A stretch of DNA of 8,305 nt, taken from an uncultured Demequina sp. (GTDB taxonomy: Bacteria; Actinomycetota; Actinomycetes; Actinomycetales; Demequinaceae). The translations under genes were made by a program, and so were the position numbers. The notes under the pieces were generated by a model. It saw only the letters and a program-made list of their open reading frames with translations. It was not told the origin of the DNA and ran no database searches. Positions 5,695 to 8,305 of the stretch are shown piece by piece. Each line of letters starts with the position of its first letter. Positions within the stretch are counted from its first letter, which is position 1. The stretch spans positions 1-8,305 of the forward strand of contig CALALQ010000264.1 in assembly GCA_937925595.1 (NCBI GenBank), given 5' to 3'.

Positions 5695-5743
5695 TTCGTG
5701 CCGAGCGTTCCCACGAAGCGGCTCCCGGGCCGGTCGGGGCTCG

Positions 5744-6328
5744 TCAGACCGGGTACTCGCCGCGGCGGTTCTTGGGGCGCGGGGTGCGGAAGCGGCGCAG
5801 GTTGAGCGCTCGCGACATCGTGTAGAACGTGAAGCCGCGCGGCACCTTCTTCTCACCGAACTTCTCAATCAGTGCCTTCTTGAGGCGGCGGATCGTGAGG
5901 AACGTCTCGATGCCAGCCATGATGACGATCGCGTAGAAGCCGAGGATCAGAATCGCGCCTGACGTGCCGGACTTGAACGGCGGCAGCAGCGTCAGCACCA
6001 CAAACACGAGCGCGATCGGCAGCAGGAACTCGCCAATGGAGGTGCGCGCGTCGATGTAGTCGCGAATGAAGCGCTTCTCGGGTCCGCGGTGCTCGATCGG
6101 CATGTTCCTTTCGTCGCCGGTGCGCAGCGCCTGGTATTCGGCCTCACGGCGGGCGCGGTCGCGAGCGCGTCGCTCCTTCGCGTCGCTCTTCACATCGAGC
6201 ACAAGCCCACGCTTGCGTTCGGCCTCGCGGTCCTTGCGCTTGGGCGTGGGAACGCCCTTCTTGCCCGACGCTGTGGGCGCCTGCTCCGGCTCGGCAGGGA
6301 CAGGGGTGGGTTCAGTCTTGCGGGCCAT
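5744..6328 (-). CDS. DUF3043 family membrane protein
   Basis: A 194-residue protein of unknown function, of a type I recognise from Actinobacteria. Residues 1-95 are hydrophilic and highly charged, with a Pro/Ala/Glu start and a long Lys/Arg-rich stretch (about 22-62) that could form a helix. Two predicted transmembrane helices follow (about 98-117 and 124-145) with only a short loop between them, then a basic tail (146-194) containing RGFTFYTMSRALNLRRFR. Both termini are expected in the cytoplasm. It starts 13 nt after the nadA stop on the same strand, so the two are probably co-transcribed. Its Shine-Dalgarno is weak (GAAAG, 5 nt before ATG), fitting an internal operon gene that relies on translation coming from nadA. 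No catalytic motif is visible. Confidence 0.88.
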   Translation of the reverse strand: MARKTEPTPVPAEPEQAPTASGKKGVPTPKRKDREAERKRGLVLDVKSDAKERRARDRARREAEYQALRTGDERNMPIEHRGPEKRFIRDYIDARTSIGEFLLPIALVFVVLTLLPPFKSGTSGAILILGFYAIVIMAGIETFLTIRRLKKALIEKFGEKKVPRGFTFYTMSRALNLRRFRTPRPKNRRGEYPV

Positions 6329-6341
6329 GGCTACTTTCGGT

Positions 6342-7547
6342 TCAGTCCTTCGCCGGGTTCACGGCAGGGAGGGAGAGCATGCGGTCGAGGGCGATCTTGG
6401 CCTGTCGTTCCGTCTCGGGATCGACGACGATGCGGTTGGGCACCTCGCCGGCGACGAGCGACTCGAGCGCCCACACCAGGTGCGGCAGGTCGATGCGGTT
6501 CATCGTCGAGCAGAAGCACACGGTGTCTTCGAGGAAGTGGACGGGCTTGTCGGGGTGTGCGTTGGCGAGGCGGCGCACGAGGTTGAGCTCCGTGCCGATG
6601 CCCCACTGGGTGCCCGGCTCGGCGGCCTCAATGGTCTTGATGATGTACTCGGTCGATCCCACGTAGTCGGCGGCCTCAACGACGTCGTACGCGCACTCGG
6701 GGTGAACGATGATGTTGATTCCCGGCACGCGCTCACGCAGGGCGTCGACATTCTCCTTGCGGAAGCGGCCGTGCACGGAGCAGTGGCCCTTCCACAGGAT
6801 CACGCGAGCGGCGGCGAGCTGCTCGGGAGTGTTGCCGCCAAGCGGCTTGCGGGGATCCCACAGCACGCAGTCGTCGAGGCTGAGTCCCAGCTGGCGAACC
6901 GCGGTGTTGCGGCCCAGGTGCTGGTCGGGCAGGAACAGCACCTTGCCGTCGCTGTGGAGCCCGCCCACCTGGTCAAAGGCCCAGCGCAGCGCGACCTCCG
7001 CATTCGAGGACGTGCACACGGCGCCGCCATTGCGGCCGCAGAACGCCTTGATGGCGGCCGTGGAGTTCATGTACGTGACGGGAATGGTCTTTGCGGCGAC
7101 GCCTGCCTCCTCGAGCTGCGCCCACGCGTCGTCGACCTGGTTGATGTTCGCCATGTCCGCCATGGAGCAGCCGGCCGCCATGTCGGGCAGGATCACCTGC
7201 TGGGCATCCGAGGTGAGGATGTCGGCGCTCTCCGCCATGAAGTGCACGCCACAGAAGACGATGAACTCGGCCTCCGGTCGCGCCGCGGCATCGCGAGCGA
7301 GCTTGAAGGAGTCACCGGTGACATCAGCGAACTGGATGACCTCGTCACGCTGGTAGTGGTGCCCAAGGATGAACACACGGTCGCCGAGCGCGGCCTTCGC
7401 GGCACGCGCGCGCTCGACAAGATCCGGGTCCGACGCCGCCGGCAGTCCGCCAGGGCAGTCGACACCGCGCTCCGAGAGCGGGTCGCGGCGAGTGCCGAGC
7501 AGGAGCAGTGCGGGTGACGACCCAGGTTCCACGAACGTCTGCGTCAT
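6342..7547 (-). CDS. nadA: Quinolinate synthase NadA
   Basis: [4Fe-4S] enzyme that condenses iminoaspartate with dihydroxyacetone phosphate to form quinolinate in de novo NAD synthesis. The 401-residue length fits the long actinobacterial form. Three tandem-repeat domains carry the expected single cluster cysteines: C127 in AAGCSMAD, C256 in WKGHCSVHG and C346 in CFCSTMNRI, matching E. coli C113, C200 and C297. Substrate-site motifs include GHHYQRDE (62-69), MNSTAA (160-165), PDQHLGRN (207-214) and VHPEC (281-285). The first 45 residues (LLLLGTRRDPLSERGVDCPG) are typical of actinobacterial NadA, which supports this ATG over internal ones. There is no Shine-Dalgarno; GACAAT lies 6 nt upstream. 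nadB and nadC, often adjacent, are absent: DUF3043 follows directly. The iminoaspartate source must be encoded elsewhere. Confidence 0.96.
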   Translation of the reverse strand: MTQTFVEPGSSPALLLLGTRRDPLSERGVDCPGGLPAASDPDLVERARAAKAALGDRVFILGHHYQRDEVIQFADVTGDSFKLARDAAARPEAEFIVFCGVHFMAESADILTSDAQQVILPDMAAGCSMADMANINQVDDAWAQLEEAGVAAKTIPVTYMNSTAAIKAFCGRNGGAVCTSSNAEVALRWAFDQVGGLHSDGKVLFLPDQHLGRNTAVRQLGLSLDDCVLWDPRKPLGGNTPEQLAAARVILWKGHCSVHGRFRKENVDALRERVPGINIIVHPECAYDVVEAADYVGSTEYIIKTIEAAEPGTQWGIGTELNLVRRLANAHPDKPVHFLEDTVCFCSTMNRIDLPHLVWALESLVAGEVPNRIVVDPETERQAKIALDRMLSLPAVNPAKD

Positions 7548-7548
7548 A

Positions 7549-7561
7549 GAGACATTGTCTC
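7549..7561. promoter_or_regulatory. Symmetric 13-bp site at the nadA start, candidate operator
   Basis: GAGACA-T-TGTCTC is a perfect 6+6 inverted repeat whose near edge lies 1 bp from the nadA ATG. It overlaps the predicted nadA -10 hexamer and transcription start, so a bound protein would block nadA. De novo NAD genes are repressed by NrtR, NiaR or NadR-type regulators in various bacteria, but I cannot match this sequence to a specific one. Confidence 0.4.
7554..7559 (-). promoter_or_regulatory. Possible -10 element, leaderless start of nadA
   Basis: GACAAT on the minus strand ends 6 nt before the nadA ATG and matches TATAAT at four of six positions, including the key A2 and T6. It is weaker than the TANNNT hexamers of the other genes, but the spacing is identical. 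Confidence 0.45.
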
Positions 7562-7574
7562 ACGCCAGGCACGG

Positions 7575-7580
7575 CACACT
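7575..7580 (+). promoter_or_regulatory. Possible -10 element, leaderless start of the glycerate-kinase-like gene
   Basis: CACACT ends 7 nt before the ATG at 7588, and no Shine-Dalgarno precedes that codon. It faces the nadA promoter across 15 bp. No -35 consensus is visible. Confidence 0.4.
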
Positions 7581-7587
7581 TAAGTCC

Positions 7588-8305
7588 ATGCGCGCAGTCA
7601 TGGGCATCGACCGCTGGCCCGGAGTCGACTCCTTCCGTGACGTCGCGCGCATTTCCGCGAGCGCGTGGGGTGAAGCCTCTGACTCGACGCTTGAAGTCTT
7701 CGTCGTCGGCGATGGCGGCCCACGCACCGCCGACGCCTTCGGTGCTGACCGCATGAGCGTGGGAGGAGCCCTCGCCACGCCCACCTCTGCAGGTCTGCTG
7801 CTGAGCCCCAAGGGAGGCGAGACGCGGTGGAACCCTCAGGACCTCGCGACCGCGCTGCTTGGCCTCGCCGCTTCGGGCGATGTCCAGGGTGCAGTCATCA
7901 TCCCGCTTGGCGACGCGACCCCGGCAGGCGACGCCGTCGACGTGTGGGGGCCTGTCCCCACGGCCACCCAGCGAGCGCTCGCGAAGCTTCCCATGCGCGT
8001 CCTTGTCACCTCGGAGCGGCCCCTCCTGGGTTTCAACGGCATGAGCGCGTCGCTGCGCTCCGGCAGGGAGTCCGACGCTGCACTCGCCGTCGCGGCCCAG
8101 CAGCAGGAGGAGCGCTGGCGGGGGATTGCGGCCACGGGTGACGCGATCGGCTCCAAGGGGACACTCCTGGGACCCAATCGCCTGTCGGATGCGCCCGGGT
8201 CGGGCGCCGCGGGAGGACTCGCGTACTGCCTTGCCGCGCTCGGCGGGACCCTGACCAGAGCGTCGGACTATCTCGCGGACACCGTGGGCCTTTCCGACGC
8301 GGTGG
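7588..8305 (+). CDS. Glycerate-kinase-like protein, 3' end cut by window edge
   Basis: The first 239 residues of a protein related to glycerate 2/3-kinases (GlxK/GarK). The best match is DAPGSGAAGGLAYCLAALGG (201-220), equivalent to VPGAGAAGGMGAAL in E. coli GlxK, preceded by a region (141-177) that aligns with the family segment around NPLVGDNGA. GDGGPRT (41-47) stands in for the usual ADGGEGT. The central GGSATNDGGAG active-site motif is not recognisable; LGDATPAGDAV (107-117) occupies its place. The visible part is also shorter than canonical kinases up to the same motif. This suggests a divergent actinobacterial branch, possibly with another substrate or no kinase activity. ATG 7588 is chosen over ATG 7600 because of the upstream -10-like CACACT. 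It is divergent from nadA. Family membership is likely and function uncertain. Confidence 0.8.
   Translation, partial: MRAVMGIDRWPGVDSFRDVARISASAWGEASDSTLEVFVVGDGGPRTADAFGADRMSVGGALATPTSAGLLLSPKGGETRWNPQDLATALLGLAASGDVQGAVIIPLGDATPAGDAVDVWGPVPTATQRALAKLPMRVLVTSERPLLGFNGMSASLRSGRESDAALAVAAQQQEERWRGIAATGDAIGSKGTLLGPNRLSDAPGSGAAGGLAYCLAALGGTLTRASDYLADTVGLSDAV

Noticed and set aside
6066..7517. 483-codon open frame on the plus strand
   Set aside because: Antisense to nadA and part of DUF3043. It is longer than either real protein but has no motifs, no promoter or ribosome site, and a composition typical of a shadow frame.
7548..7587. NAD-sensing riboswitch upstream of nadA
   Set aside because: The gap to the divergent gene is only 40 bp and the transcript appears leaderless, leaving no room for an aptamer.
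1..8305. CRISPR array, tRNA/rRNA genes, toxin-antitoxin pair or defence island
   Set aside because: No regularly spaced repeats, no tRNA-like cloverleaf noticed, no nuclease, helicase or transposase proteins; base composition is even throughout.

Overview
The window is chromosomal DNA from a high-GC Gram-positive bacterium, most likely an actinobacterium of the Micrococcales type. Base composition is roughly two-thirds G+C by eye, codon third positions are strongly G/C, the proteins resemble actinobacterial versions of their families, and two small genes of actinobacterial type (a 107-aa protein and a DUF3043 membrane protein) are present. I cannot name a genus. Coding density is high, base use is uniform, and there are no transposase, phage, tRNA, rRNA or CRISPR features.

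Layout, left to right: (1) lpdA, dihydrolipoyl dehydrogenase, minus strand, with its last dozen or so codons cut off by the left edge. (2) A divergent 107-aa conserved protein of unknown function, plus strand. (3) Convergent with it, pepA, an M17 leucyl aminopeptidase, minus strand. (4) Divergent from pepA across only 32 bp, pyrD, quinone-type dihydroorotate dehydrogenase, plus strand. (5) A 268-bp convergent intergenic region with several palindromes, including one of 56 bp. (6) An aldo/keto reductase, minus strand. (7) A 203-bp spacer with an 18-bp inverted repeat around a structured 63-nt core. (8) A two-gene minus-strand unit, nadA (quinolinate synthase) followed by a DUF3043 two-helix membrane protein. 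(9) Divergent from nadA across 40 bp, the first 239 codons of a divergent glycerate-kinase-like protein, cut by the right edge.

The genes are mostly housekeeping metabolism: the E3 subunit of 2-oxoacid dehydrogenases, peptide turnover, de novo pyrimidine synthesis and de novo NAD synthesis. They do not form one pathway. The most coherent non-coding signal is in the start regions. Every gene that begins a transcription unit, except lpdA, lacks a Shine-Dalgarno sequence and instead has a -10-like hexamer ending 6 or 7 nt before its ATG. This is the arrangement expected of leaderless mRNAs, and in two gene pairs it makes the divergent promoters overlap. lpdA and the internal operon gene DUF3043 do not follow the pattern.

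I found no convincing new multi-gene system. The items most worth checking are the 56-bp palindrome, the 99-bp inverted-repeat element, the overlapping leaderless promoters, the symmetric site at the nadA start, and the apparent loss of canonical active-site motifs in the glycerate-kinase-like protein.
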